A DNA stretch of 64,000 bases from Rhodospirillales bacterium (GTDB lineage: Bacteria; Pseudomonadota; Alphaproteobacteria; Micavibrionales; Micavibrionaceae): NCBI GenBank assembly GCA_020638155.1, contig JACKJB010000001.1, positions 682,001 to 746,000 on the forward strand. The letters run 5' to 3'. Positions 1 to 8,833 of the stretch are shown piece by piece. Position 1 is the stretch's first letter. Each line of letters starts with the position of its first letter. A program made the translations under genes and the position numbers. The notes below the pieces were generated by a model. That model searched no databases, was not told the DNA's origin, and worked only from the letters and a program-made list of their open reading frames with translations.

Positions 1-1
1 T

Positions 2-1033
2 ACAATGAACAGGCCGGGGGCGCTGAACGCGCTTAGTCTTGAGATGATCCGGATGTTCGCCGCCGGGCTTAAGAGCTGGGAAGAAGACGACAGCGTTAAG
101 GCGGTGATTATAACCGGGGCCGGGGACCGCGCTTTTTGTGCCGGGGGGGATGTCAAGGCGACGTACCGGACCGGCATGTCTTACCGGCGCGGGGATATTG
201 ATCCTTCGGTGATTACGCTGTTTTACGGCGAAGAATACCTTGTGAACCGCCAGCTCTTTCATTTCAAAAAGCCGCTGTTCGCCTTTATGGACGGGATTAC
301 TATGGGCGGCGGATTTGGGATCGCCGGACCGTGTGCCTACCGGATTGCGTCTGAGAAAACCGTGTTTGCGATGCCGGAGACGATCATCGGCTTTTTCCCC
401 GATGTGGGCTGCGCGCATTACCTCAATCAATGCCCGGACGGTATTGGCCTGTATCTGGGCCTCACCGGGAACAGGCTGGGCGCTGCGGATATGCTGGCTT
501 GCGGGCTGGCGACACATTTTGTGCCGTCCGCCGGGATGTACGGTTGCCAGGAACGGCTGATCGCGGCGCTGAAAAACGGTTCCGAAGCGATCGAAGATGT
601 ACTTATGCCTTGCCATATTGTGCCTGATGAGAAGCCCTTGCTGGATCGGCACAAAGATATGATCCGGCAATGCTTTGAGGGGCAGGACAGCGTTGAAGCT
701 GTGATTGCGGCGCTACAAGAGAGCGGGGATGACTGGGCAGCCGCACAGGCCGAAGCCTTATTAACCCGGTCCCCGACCAGCCTGAAGGTTACGCTGGAGC
801 ATCTGCGCAGGGCTACTGATATGGATTTTGATGCGATTACAGCGCAGGATTATATTCTTGCCGGCCATTTTATGCGGGGGCATGATTTTTATGAGGGGGT
901 GCGGGCTCAACTGATCGATAAGGACCGGCAGCCGCAATGGGTGCCGGATTCCCTTGATAAGGTTGATAATTCTATGGTTGAAGACTATTTCAGTACCTGT
1001 AGCGTATCTCTGGATGAAATTGCTGCGGAGTGA
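2..1033 (+). CDS. 3-hydroxyisobutyryl-CoA hydrolase (5' end outside window)
   Basis: Crotonase-fold enzyme, most likely the valine-degradation thioesterase that hydrolyses 3-hydroxyisobutyryl-CoA. Counting from the first in-window Met (base 5), the oxyanion-hole motif FCAGGDVK is at residues 44-51, MDGITMGGGFGIA follows at about 95-107, and MPETIIGFFPDVG at about 123-135. The last is the form typical of HIBCH rather than ordinary enoyl-CoA hydratases. The frame is open to the left edge, and family members normally have a short beta-strand before the LNRP-like motif that begins here. The real start therefore lies upstream and the Met at base 5 is internal. A general enoyl-CoA hydratase/isomerase is the alternative. 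The gene ends in TGA at 1031-1033. Confidence 0.88.
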   Translation, partial: TMNRPGALNALSLEMIRMFAAGLKSWEEDDSVKAVIITGAGDRAFCAGGDVKATYRTGMSYRRGDIDPSVITLFYGEEYLVNRQLFHFKKPLFAFMDGITMGGGFGIAGPCAYRIASEKTVFAMPETIIGFFPDVGCAHYLNQCPDGIGLYLGLTGNRLGAADMLACGLATHFVPSAGMYGCQERLIAALKNGSEAIEDVLMPCHIVPDEKPLLDRHKDMIRQCFEGQDSVEAVIAALQESGDDWAAAQAEALLTRSPTSLKVTLEHLRRATDMDFDAITAQDYILAGHFMRGHDFYEGVRAQLIDKDRQPQWVPDSLDKVDNSMVEDYFSTCSVSLDEIAAE

Positions 1034-1156
1034 AAAATTAACTTGAGTCCTGTATATTCTCAACTATGATTTCCATGTTAAACATATCTATCTGATTCTA
1101 AAAGGCTCAGCCGGTTATTCCATAGACAGGACCATATTAGTTGGAGAAGTAAAAAC

Positions 1157-1618
1157 GTGAGCGCGACAACACCATATTATGATGCAATTCAAATGATCGA
1201 ACGCCTGCACCGTCATTTTCTTGACGTGTTGAAGGTTGAACTTGACCGCAAGGGGATTCAGGACATCAACAACGTCCAGAGCATGATCCTGTATAACATA
1301 GGGGATGATGAGCTGACCGTCGGCGAATTGACGATCCGCGGGTATTATCTGGGTTCTAACGTGTCCTATAACGTGAAGAAGATGGTTGAAAACGGTTACC
1401 TGGTGCAGGAACGCTCCGTCCATGACAAGCGCTCGATCCGGGTGAAGCTCTCTGAAAAAGGGATCGACCTGAAAAAAATTATCACCGACATGTTCGCGCG
1501 CCATGAAGCCAAGCTTGAAGGAACCGAGTTGACGCCGGAGCGACTGCATAACATGAACCAGATCATGCGTATGATTGAACGTTTCTGGGCCGGGCAGACC
1601 AATTTCTCCGGGCTTTAA
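1157..1618 (+). CDS. ldtR: MarR-family transcriptional regulator, LdtR type
   Basis: Winged-helix DNA-binding regulator of 153 residues. GTG start with GGAGAAG 7 bases upstream. The core with LTVGELTIRGYYLGSN, followed by VSYNVKKMVENGYL and the wing RSVHDKRSIRVKL, closely matches the LdtR regulators of Rhizobiales and Liberibacter. Those control an L,D-transpeptidase and cell-wall stress genes; this is knowledge of the family, and no L,D-transpeptidase lies in the window. Helices at both ends suggest the usual MarR dimer. It is followed 30 bases later by a membrane protein and may be cotranscribed with it. Family assignment is firm; the symbol rests on recognised similarity. Confidence 0.8.
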   Translation: MSATTPYYDAIQMIERLHRHFLDVLKVELDRKGIQDINNVQSMILYNIGDDELTVGELTIRGYYLGSNVSYNVKKMVENGYLVQERSVHDKRSIRVKLSEKGIDLKKIITDMFARHEAKLEGTELTPERLHNMNQIMRMIERFWAGQTNFSGL

Positions 1619-1648
1619 AGCCTTAATATACAAACCGGACGGGAAAGT

Positions 1649-2305
1649 ATGGCCGAACAGGATGAGGCTACCGAACAGCCGGAACAGCAAACAGAAGAAG
1701 GCCACGACGAGCCTGTATTATCTGCCGCGCCGGAAAAGCTGTCGCGTGGCGGTATTGATTTCCCTATAGAGGGCGAATCCCGTTGGGTGCATGTGATGCG
1801 GGCCCTGGCGTTCGGTGTGTTTGCTTCGCTGATGACGATCGGTGCCGTCTTCCATTTTCTCGGCGGGGATGACAGCTTTGTCGAAAGCCAGCAACTCTCG
1901 ATGATCCTTGGCGGGATCGTGTTCGTGCTTTTGCTCGAGTATTTCGTGTTTCTCAAGATTGTGATCCCGCGCCAGGCGGATTATGGCCGTTTTGAAATTC
2001 GTGAACATAAAGTGGATTTTTATCCCTTATCGGCTCTGGGGCTGGGGATCAAAACCCATGCTCACCCTGTCAGCATGGGCAAGTTTATGGGGATTACCAC
2101 CGGGCGCACGACCGATAAGAAAGGCGTGACCTCTTATAATGTGTTTCTGGTGCATAAGGATAATAAGGGTAAGACGATCAGGGTCAGCAATTTTGCCGAT
2201 CCTGTCGAAGCGGAAAATTACGCGACTAAGCTGGCCGCCGTGTTGCGTCTGAATATGGTGTCAGGGCTGGTTAAAAAGCCGCCGGAAAAGCGCCGGGCTT
2301 TATAG
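1649..2305 (+). CDS. membrane protein of unknown function
   Basis: Protein of 218 residues with an acidic, Glu/Gln-rich cytoplasmic-looking N-terminus (residues 1-45). Two hydrophobic segments follow at about 50-70 (ALAFGVFASLMTIGAVFHFL) and 84-104 (MILGGIVFVLLLEYFVFLKI), then a soluble C-terminal domain of about 110 residues that resembles a PH-like or bacterial-PH fold in pattern only. ATG with GGGAAAG just upstream. It lies 30 bases after the LdtR-type regulator on the same strand, so the two may form an operon; a cell-envelope role would fit but is inference. I do not recognise a named family. Confidence 0.7.
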   Translation: MAEQDEATEQPEQQTEEGHDEPVLSAAPEKLSRGGIDFPIEGESRWVHVMRALAFGVFASLMTIGAVFHFLGGDDSFVESQQLSMILGGIVFVLLLEYFVFLKIVIPRQADYGRFEIREHKVDFYPLSALGLGIKTHAHPVSMGKFMGITTGRTTDKKGVTSYNVFLVHKDNKGKTIRVSNFADPVEAENYATKLAAVLRLNMVSGLVKKPPEKRRAL

Positions 2306-2322
2306 ACCCACCCGCATCGATC

Positions 2323-3528
2323 CTATGAAAAAGCCTGTATCCCCGTCTGCGCCCGCCCCAGAATCAGGGCGTGAATGTCGTGTGTGCCTTCGTAGGTGTT
2401 GACGGCTTCCAGGTTCATGACATGGCGGATGACGTGGTATTCATCGGCGATGCCGTTGCCGCCGAGCATGTCGCGGGCCACGCGGGCGATGTCGAGGGCT
2501 TTGCCGCAGTTATTGCGTTTGAGCATCGAAATGGCTTCGGGCGCGGCGCGTTTTTCATCGCGCAGGCGGCCAAGGCGGTAAGCGCTGTGCAGGCCCAGCG
2601 TGATTTCGGTTTGCATGTCGGCGAGCTTTTTCTGGATCAATTGCTGCGCGGCTAGCGGTTTGCCGAAGACAATGCGTTCCATGACGTAATTACGGGCGGT
2701 GTGCCAGCAGAATTCTGCCGCGCCGATCGCGCCCCAGCTGATGCCGTAGCGGGCGCTGTTCAAGCAGGAGAAAGGCCCGGTCAGGCCGCTGACATCCAGT
2801 TTGTTTTCTTCGGGGACGAAAACTTCATCCATTGCGATGCCGCCGGTGATCGACGCGCGCAGCGAGAATTTCCCTTCGATTTTCGGGGCGCTGAGGCCCT
2901 CCATGCCTTTTTCAAGCACAAGGCCGATGATCTTGTCGTCATCGTCTTTGGCCCATACGACGAACACATCGGCAATCGGGGAATTGGTGATCCATTGCTT
3001 GGAGCCGGAGACCTTATAGCCGCCGTCCACGCTTTTGGCGCGGGTTTTCATGCCGCCGGGATCGGAACCGCCATCCGGCTCTGTCAGGCCGAAGCAGCCG
3101 ATATATTCGCCGGTTGCCAGTTTCGGCAGGTATTTTTCGCGTAAGGACTCGGAGCCGAACGTATAAATCGGGTACATCACCAGCGATGACTGTACCGACA
3201 TCGCGGAGCGGTAAGAGGAATCAACGCGCTCGACTTCGCGGGCGATCAGGCCGTAAGCGACCTGGCTGACGCCGGGGCAGCCGTATCCGTCGATAAACGG
3301 GCCGAGCAGGCCGAGCTGGCCCATTTCTTTCATAATCGCGGGATCAAAGTTTTCATGGCGGTTCGCTTCGAGAATGCGCGGCATCAGCTGTTCCTGGCAG
3401 TAACCGTGCGCTGTGTCGCGGATCATCCGCTCTTCCTCGCTCAGCAATTCATCGAGGAGCAGGGGATCTTCCCATTGAAATGAAGGTTTTAAATTTGCGT
3501 CGCCCATAATTTTTCTTTCCGCTGTCAT
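2323..3528 (-). CDS. gcdH: glutaryl-CoA dehydrogenase
   Basis: FAD-dependent acyl-CoA dehydrogenase of 401 residues that oxidises and decarboxylates glutaryl-CoA to crotonyl-CoA in lysine/tryptophan degradation. FGLTEPDGGSDPGGM and KQWITNSPIADVFVVWA are the flavin/substrate motifs. The catalytic base is the Glu of NTYEGTHDIHALILGRA, at about residue 380, in the position used by glutaryl-CoA dehydrogenases. Length matches the family (about 390-400). The start is supported by AAAGGA 8 bases upstream; an internal Met at residue 8 is possible. The gene converges on the preceding membrane-protein gene and is transcribed alone. Confidence 0.9.
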   Translation of the reverse strand: MTAERKIMGDANLKPSFQWEDPLLLDELLSEEERMIRDTAHGYCQEQLMPRILEANRHENFDPAIMKEMGQLGLLGPFIDGYGCPGVSQVAYGLIAREVERVDSSYRSAMSVQSSLVMYPIYTFGSESLREKYLPKLATGEYIGCFGLTEPDGGSDPGGMKTRAKSVDGGYKVSGSKQWITNSPIADVFVVWAKDDDDKIIGLVLEKGMEGLSAPKIEGKFSLRASITGGIAMDEVFVPEENKLDVSGLTGPFSCLNSARYGISWGAIGAAEFCWHTARNYVMERIVFGKPLAAQQLIQKKLADMQTEITLGLHSAYRLGRLRDEKRAAPEAISMLKRNNCGKALDIARVARDMLGGNGIADEYHVIRHVMNLEAVNTYEGTHDIHALILGRAQTGIQAFS

Positions 3529-3625
3529 AATAAAATCCTTTTTAAACTACCCGAACACTAAGACATTAAGCACGGCATTTTTCAAGTCCTTGGTGTCTTC
3601 GCGTCTTGATGGTAAAACATATTTT

Positions 3626-3823
3626 ATGAAAGACGTCTTGCAGGGCAGGGAAGTTATTATCGAATTCGCGCCGGTCGGATCGCTGGTCCGGGTGTCGGCG
3701 ATGGATACGCAGACTTTAACCGAAGTGATAACGCAAGGGCCCGCATCGGCTGGTGAAGCGATGCTCAAACGCAATGCGCTTAAACGGCTTGAATATGTGC
3801 TGAAGAAAAAAGGCCTTATTTAA
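3626..3823 (+). CDS. small DUF6898-like protein
   Basis: Protein of 65 residues with a central REVIIEFAPVGSLVRVSAMD strand pattern and a C-terminal helix GEAMLKRNALKRLEYVLKKKG. This resembles the short alphaproteobacterial proteins grouped as DUF6898, of unknown function. I chose the ATG at 3626 rather than the in-frame TTG at 3590 because the family begins close to the GREV motif; no strong ribosome-binding site is visible at either. It is divergent from gcdH and upstream of the LpxH-like gene. Confidence 0.6.
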   Translation: MKDVLQGREVIIEFAPVGSLVRVSAMDTQTLTEVITQGPASAGEAMLKRNALKRLEYVLKKKGLI

Positions 3824-3943
3824 GGCTGATCCCTACAGAATATAAAGATTCCCTCTATTAAACAACGCTAATGTTTTCTTGCTTTTCCGGCCGTATCCCT
3901 GTTATCTGAAAGTACGGATTTTGCATTGCAACATGGAGTGGCC

Positions 3944-5197
3944 GTGGCCCTGACATACAAAACCGTCTTTCTTTCCGATACGCATCTGGGCACCGATGCA
4001 GCGCTGGCTGAGCGGCTATTTGAATTCCTGCAAAATGTGGATTGTGAAGAGCTGGTGATGGTCGGTGATATTATCGATGGCTGGTTCCTGGAAACGCACA
4101 AGCACAAGCCGATGCCGGAAATGCACCGGAGGGTTCTGGATGCGGTTTTCGCAAAGATTGAGAACGGGACCAAAGTTACCTGGGTAACGGGAAATCATGA
4201 CGGTAAGTTGCGGGGCAAGGCTTTTGCGGCGTTAAGACATCGCGAAGGCGGGTTTCACGGGATTAATATCACGAACGCTTATGCCTATGCGCAGCCTGTG
4301 CCGGCGGATGAACGCCAGTCGGGAGAAGCGGATATAAGGCGCTGGAAGGTTATTCACGGGGATCATTTCGAGCCGAAGGCTTTTCGCCAGAACCGCTTTA
4401 TGCGCGGGGTATACCGCGCGGTCGATTATGTCTGGGCCGGGGCGTCAATTTACGCTTCGGGGCTCAGTCGCCTTACCCATGACTGGTTCCGCATTCACAG
4501 CGCGCCGCTTGGCTGGCTGAAGCATGCGGGGAAATCCGTTATTGGCAGTTTTAGCAAATCGGCAGCCAAACCGCGCAATGACAAAACTGACGGTGTTATC
4601 TGCGGGCATATTCATAAGGCCGAGCTGCGCAAGATGGGGCCGAAATACTATGCCAATACCGGGGACTGGGTGGAGAGCTGCACCGCGCTGGCGGTGGACG
4701 CGCAAGGCCGGATGGAACTTGTGCGTTGGGGCGAGAAGCGTGAGCAGATCCCGGCGCTGCAAGGGCAGCGCTATCCTCGCGAAACCGATCCCAACCCTTA
4801 TGAAGCGATGCGGGTCAAGCATACATATCCGGCCCTGCGGGCGATTGGACGGTTGTGGGCGGGGACGAACCGCAAAGAGCTGTTTGCCAAGGCTGCAAAG
4901 GCAAAGGGGACGCTGGAAAAAGGCGATCTGGCGCAGCTCTATGAGGATCAGGCGCGTAAACTGACGGCACTGAGCGATGCCTTAAAGCTGCACCAAAGCG
5001 GCGAATTTAACCGGCAGGCCATGGTTGAAGATAAGGCCGCGCTTAAGGATCTTAAAAAAGAGCTTAAGCAGACATGGAACGCGCTGTCTAAAATCGAAGA
5101 CCGCGCGAAAAAGCTGGATAAATACCGCGGCGCCCTGTTCCCCGGCAAATACGCGCCCGATGGCAAACGCCTGCCGCACAGGCTGGAAATGAATTAA
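3944..5197 (+). CDS. LpxH-like UDP-2,3-diacylglucosamine diphosphatase / metallophosphoesterase with long C-terminal extension
   Basis: Calcineurin-like phosphoesterase. Metal ligands are in order: SDTHLG (residues 11-16), GDIIDGW (41-47), GNHD (83-86), HGDHF (138-142) and GHIH (221-224). This arrangement is typical of LpxH and its relatives, which cleave UDP-2,3-diacylglucosamine to lipid X in lipid A synthesis at the inner membrane. The enzyme domain ends near residue 270. A further ~145 residues, charged, Ala/Lys-rich and probably helical, are not part of standard LpxH (about 240-280 residues). I chose the GTG at 3944 because GGAG sits 5 bases upstream and it gives the shortest lead into the first motif. 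Exact substrate is uncertain. Confidence 0.75.
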   Translation: MALTYKTVFLSDTHLGTDAALAERLFEFLQNVDCEELVMVGDIIDGWFLETHKHKPMPEMHRRVLDAVFAKIENGTKVTWVTGNHDGKLRGKAFAALRHREGGFHGINITNAYAYAQPVPADERQSGEADIRRWKVIHGDHFEPKAFRQNRFMRGVYRAVDYVWAGASIYASGLSRLTHDWFRIHSAPLGWLKHAGKSVIGSFSKSAAKPRNDKTDGVICGHIHKAELRKMGPKYYANTGDWVESCTALAVDAQGRMELVRWGEKREQIPALQGQRYPRETDPNPYEAMRVKHTYPALRAIGRLWAGTNRKELFAKAAKAKGTLEKGDLAQLYEDQARKLTALSDALKLHQSGEFNRQAMVEDKAALKDLKKELKQTWNALSKIEDRAKKLDKYRGALFPGKYAPDGKRLPHRLEMN

Positions 5198-5254
5198 GAT
5201 ATTGATTTCCGCAGGCGCGTCCCCCTATATAGAGGGGCAAAAAAGGAGTGTCCT

Positions 5255-5677
5255 GTGCAAAAAGTTGCCATAGCCTCGGATCATGCAGGCTACCAGTTTA
5301 AGGAATCCCTCAAAGAAGCGCTGGATGGGCGCTATGAATGGCTCGACCTGGGTACGCACGGACCGGATTCCGTCGATTATCCGGATTACGGCCATGCCAT
5401 GGGTGAGGCGATCAAGAACGGGGATGCGGATAAGGGGATCTTGATTTGCGGGTCCGGGATCGGGATTTCGATTGCCGCCAACAGGCATCCGGAAGTGCGC
5501 GCGGCGCTGTGCACCAATGACACGATGGCGCGCCTGTCACGGCAGCACAATGATGCGAATGTCCTGGCGCTTGGGGCGCGGATCATCGGGTTTGAGGTCG
5601 CGCTGGATTGCGTGGATGCGTTTATGAGTACGGATTTTGAAGGCGGGCGTCATGCGCGCCGCGTAGAGAAGATATAG
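5255..5677 (+). CDS. rpiB: ribose-5-phosphate isomerase B
   Basis: RpiB/LacAB family isomerase of 140 residues interconverting ribose 5-phosphate and ribulose 5-phosphate in the pentose phosphate pathway. The opening VAIASDHAGYQFKESLK, the CGSGIGISIAANR loop and the C-terminal GARIIGFEVA segment are diagnostic. GTG start with AAGGAG 6 bases upstream. It lies 54 bases before glyA on the same strand, an rpiB-glyA-nrdR arrangement common in alphaproteobacteria. A small CCCCT...AGGGG hairpin precedes the ribosome-binding site. Confidence 0.93.
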   Translation: MQKVAIASDHAGYQFKESLKEALDGRYEWLDLGTHGPDSVDYPDYGHAMGEAIKNGDADKGILICGSGIGISIAANRHPEVRAALCTNDTMARLSRQHNDANVLALGARIIGFEVALDCVDAFMSTDFEGGRHARRVEKI

Positions 5678-5731
5678 ATCCTGCGACAGGGTCTCTGGTT
5701 TTGTTTTGACGTGTAACGGAAGGTGTGAAAA

Positions 5732-7045
5732 ATGAGCGAAGCAGCAAGGGAAATCATGGTAAACGATACGTACAGTTTTTATAATGGCGACCTGAAGTCG
5801 GCCGATCCGGAAATTTTCGAGTCTATCCAGAAGGAACTTAAGCGCCAGCATCAGTATATTGAGCTAATTGCTTCAGAAAACATGACTTCTCGTGCCGTCA
5901 TGGAAGCGCAGGGTAGCGTGATGACCAACAAATATGCCGAAGGTTACCCGAACCGCCGTTATTACGGTGGCTGCGAATTCGTTGATATTGCAGAAGAATT
6001 AGCGATCGAGCGGGCGAAAAAACTGTTCGGTGCCGATTTTGCCAACGTGCAGCCGCATTCCGGCTCGCAGGCTAACCAGGGCGTTCTGCTGGCGCTGATC
6101 CAGCCCGGCGATACGATTTTGGGCATGTCTTTGGCGGCTGGCGGGCATTTGACGCATGGCGCGGCGCCGAATGAGTCCGGCAAATGGTTTAATGCCGTAC
6201 AGTACGGTGTGCGCGAAGAAGATGCGCTGATTGATTATGATGAAGTGGCGCGGCTGGCGGACGAGCACAAGCCGAAACTGATTATTGCCGGGGCTTCTGC
6301 CTATCCGCGCGTAATCGACTGGAAACGCTTCCGCGAGATTGCCGACAGTGTCGGGGCTTACCTGATGGTCGATATGGCCCATTATGCCGGGCTGATTGCC
6401 GGTGGGGCGTATCCCAGCCCTGTGCCGCATGCGCATGTGAGCACGACCACGACGCATAAAACCCTGCGCGGGCCGCGGGGCGGGCTGATCCTGACCAATG
6501 ACGAAGCGATTGCGAAAAAGCTGAATTCGGCGATTTTCCCCGGTCTGCAGGGCGGTCCGCTGATGCATGTGGTTGCGGCCAAGGCTGTGTGCTTTGGCGA
6601 AGCGCTGAAGCCGGAATTCAAGGATTACGCGCAATCTGTGGCCGCAAATGCCAAGGTGCTGGCGCAGGCGATCAAGGATGGCGGCCTGGATATCGTTTCC
6701 GGGGGCACAGACAGCCATATCGTGCTGATGGACCTGCGGCCTAAGGGATTGACCGGGAACATCTCAGAGCACGCCCTGGAGCGCGCAGGGATGACCTGTA
6801 ACAAGAATGCCGTCCCGTTCGACCCTGAGAAGCCGATGGTGGCCAGCGGGATCCGTCTGGGGACGCCGGCGGCAACCACACGCGGATTTGGCACGGCAGA
6901 GTTCAAGCAGGTTGGCGAAATGATCGTTGCCGTTCTGGACGGTCTGGCCGCTAACGGTCCGGATGGAAATGCCAGTATTGAGAAAGAGATATGGGAGAAA
7001 GTTCAGGTCCTGTGTGACCGTTTCCCCACTTATGAAGCAAAGTAA
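5732..7045 (+). CDS. glyA: serine hydroxymethyltransferase
   Basis: PLP enzyme of 437 residues converting serine and tetrahydrofolate to glycine and 5,10-methylene-tetrahydrofolate. The N-terminal IELIASENMTSRAVMEAQGS and NKYAEGYPNRRYYGG motifs are clear. The PLP lysine is K243 in STTTTHKTLRGPRGG. ATG with GGAAGG upstream; a second Met at residue 9 is possible. Length is slightly above the usual ~420-430. It is followed 17 bases later by nrdR and probably cotranscribed with it. Confidence 0.97.
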   Translation: MSEAAREIMVNDTYSFYNGDLKSADPEIFESIQKELKRQHQYIELIASENMTSRAVMEAQGSVMTNKYAEGYPNRRYYGGCEFVDIAEELAIERAKKLFGADFANVQPHSGSQANQGVLLALIQPGDTILGMSLAAGGHLTHGAAPNESGKWFNAVQYGVREEDALIDYDEVARLADEHKPKLIIAGASAYPRVIDWKRFREIADSVGAYLMVDMAHYAGLIAGGAYPSPVPHAHVSTTTTHKTLRGPRGGLILTNDEAIAKKLNSAIFPGLQGGPLMHVVAAKAVCFGEALKPEFKDYAQSVAANAKVLAQAIKDGGLDIVSGGTDSHIVLMDLRPKGLTGNISEHALERAGMTCNKNAVPFDPEKPMVASGIRLGTPAATTRGFGTAEFKQVGEMIVAVLDGLAANGPDGNASIEKEIWEKVQVLCDRFPTYEAK

Positions 7046-7062
7046 GCGAGAGGTAAGGCTTT

Positions 7063-7539
7063 ATGCGTTGTCCGTTTTGCAGTAGCGAGGAGTCTCAGGT
7101 TAAGGACTCCCGCCCGACCGAAGATAACTCCGCGATCCGCCGCCGCCGGTCCTGTCCGGCCTGCGGAGCGCGGTTTACGACGTTCGAGCGGGTGCAGCTG
7201 CGTGAGATGACCGTGCTTAAAGCCGGTAGCCGCCGCCAGCCGTTTGATCGTGACAAGATGATTAAATCGATGCAGATCGCGTTGAGAAAACGTCCTGTAG
7301 AGCTTGAAATGATTGAAAAATCTGCGAATTCTATTGTGCGCCAGCTCGAAAGCATGGGAGACCCGGAGATCGAGTCCCGGCAGATCGGGGAGCTTGTCAT
7401 GAAGGCCCTGGCGCGTCTGGATACGGTCGCTTATATCCGCTATGCCTCTGTTTATAAGGACTTCAGCAAGGCTGAGGACTTTAATTCGCTGCTGGAAGAG
7501 CTTTCAGACCTGCAGCAGGAGCATCTGGCGGCTGAATAA
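7063..7539 (+). CDS. nrdR: transcriptional repressor NrdR
   Basis: Zinc-ribbon/ATP-cone repressor of ribonucleotide reductase genes, 158 residues. The zinc ribbon uses C3, C6, C31 and C34 (MRCPFC and CPAC). The ATP cone starts near residue 49 with VLKAGSRRQPFDRDKM. Length matches the family. GAGAGG lies upstream of the ATG. In many alphaproteobacteria nrdR is followed by riboflavin genes and nusB; here a long noncoding gap follows instead. Confidence 0.96.
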   Translation: MRCPFCSSEESQVKDSRPTEDNSAIRRRRSCPACGARFTTFERVQLREMTVLKAGSRRQPFDRDKMIKSMQIALRKRPVELEMIEKSANSIVRQLESMGDPEIESRQIGELVMKALARLDTVAYIRYASVYKDFSKAEDFNSLLEELSDLQQEHLAAE

Positions 7540-7569
7540 GACTGACACGATGAATGCGCGGTGTCTGTC
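7540..7569 (+). terminator. possible hairpin terminator after nrdR
   Basis: GACTGACAC (7540-7548) can pair with GTGTCTGTC (7561-7569) with one mismatch, and a short T-rich run follows (ATTTTCTT). The T tract is interrupted, so termination is only possible. Confidence 0.35.
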
Positions 7570-8339
7570 ACCATTTTCTTGAAAAAACTATTTTATTACA
7601 GAGTTTTAACATGGCTTGAGCCATGATTGTATCCTGATGTGGATAAGTGTGCAGGGCGGGTCTTTGGGAGCCGCATGCTCTTTCCCTGTGGCTTCTTGTG
7701 AAAAGCTATATGCGTTTTTTCTGCACCTCTATATCGTCCCAAATGTCCATGATCCGTTGGTTTCACGTGAAGCAATCCGGTCTCATTCCTGCGGTGCAGA
7801 TAGATGCTGCTGCGGCGGTGCAGTGATCTGATGCTGCGCCCGGCCTGTCTGCGTGTTTTTGTGATAATGGCTTTTCCACAGGCTCTAGCCATGACTTTTG
7901 TGCAAAAACAATAGGATCGTTGTTTTTAGGTGATTTTGACGGGGGTGCCTGTGAATGGTTTGGTCTCTCCCCTGTGAACGCCCATGAATGGATCATGACA
8001 TTTTGTCGAGGTCATGCGTTTTCAGTGACCCTTTATTTGATATCAAAATGGAGTGTTTTTGCATTGTTTCTGCGTTTTGAGGCGGAAATGATACGGATAT
8101 GGGCGCGGCAGGGCTTTGGACGGGTATTGTAATGGTTGCCGTCAGCCGGGACAAAAATCCTGATTTAGAATCGGGTCTTGCTCTGATAAGAAACGAAAAC
8201 AGGTCTATTCAGGATATGACAAACGAGCGTTGACGCTTATGTGAAAAATCGGGCTTGTGGATATTTTTACTGCCAATTTTGGTCAAAACATGGTACGCAT
8301 CTGTTGTTTTTAACGGCGGGGAAGTCCCAGGGGAAATCC
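7570..8339. other. long noncoding region with DnaA-box-like sites, candidate replication origin
   Basis: About 770 bases without a convincing gene; the short open frames here have no coding character. It holds a perfect DnaA box in reverse (TGTGGATAA, 7638-7646). Near-matches are TTTTCCACA (7872-7880), a reverse TGTGCAAAA just after 7898, TGTGAAAAA near 8240 and a reverse TGTGGATAT (8256-8264). There are several palindromes: CATGGCTTGAGCCATG (about 7610-7625), TTCACGTGAA near 7762 and TTTGATATCAAA near 8038. AT-rich tracts and one GANTC site (GAATC near 8168) are also present. This combination suits a replication origin, but genes on both sides point the same way, so the call is tentative. 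Promoters of nusB must also lie here. Confidence 0.35.
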
Positions 8340-8828
8340 ATGACACGTGCCAAAGCCAGCGAAAGTTCACAAATTGCCCGCTATTCTGCCGCGCGTCTTG
8401 CCGCGGTACAGGCGATTTACCAGCAGAAATCAACGGATCAGAGCATTTCATCGCTGATCGAGGAATATAAAGCCTATCGCCTAGGCCAGCCGGTTGACGA
8501 CCAGGCTATGGTTCTACCGGATGGCGTTTTATTTGAGAAAATCGTGCGGGGCGTGGCGGACCGTAAAGAGGATTTACGTGGTATCGTTGATACGTTTTAT
8601 GGGGCGCAAAAAGATGTCAAAGTCATAGATTCCGCTCTTTCTGTGGAGCCGCTTCTGGATAGTATCCTGCTCTGTGGAACGTATGAGCTGATGGCGCATC
8701 ATGAAACGGACGCGCCGATTATTATTTCCGATTATATCAATGTCGCGCATGCTTTTTATGAGGGGGGCGAGCCGCGGCTGATTAACGGGCTTCTGGATAA
8801 GATCCGTCAGGCGCTGCGGGAGGCTTAA
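8340..8828 (+). CDS. nusB: transcription antitermination protein NusB
   Basis: All-helical RNA-binding antitermination factor of 162 residues that works with NusE/S10 on boxA RNA in rRNA transcription. The start ARYSAARLAAVQAIYQQ and the end PIIISDYINVAHAFYEGGEPRLINGLLDKI match alphaproteobacterial NusB. The ATG at 8340 is preferred over an upstream GTG at 8241 because GGGGAAA lies just before it and the family starts there. It is followed 5 bases later by panB. Confidence 0.92.
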   Translation: MTRAKASESSQIARYSAARLAAVQAIYQQKSTDQSISSLIEEYKAYRLGQPVDDQAMVLPDGVLFEKIVRGVADRKEDLRGIVDTFYGAQKDVKVIDSALSVEPLLDSILLCGTYELMAHHETDAPIIISDYINVAHAFYEGGEPRLINGLLDKIRQALREA

Positions 8829-8833
8829 TCCAA

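Noticed and set aside
7616..8132. Two short + strand open frames (about 70 codons each) between nrdR and nusB
   Set aside because: No coding character, no ribosome-binding site and unusual composition; the region is better read as noncoding.
7540..8339. Possible FMN riboswitch, SRP RNA, RNase P RNA or tmRNA in the nrdR-nusB gap
   Set aside because: None of the conserved cores that I know for these RNAs is present.
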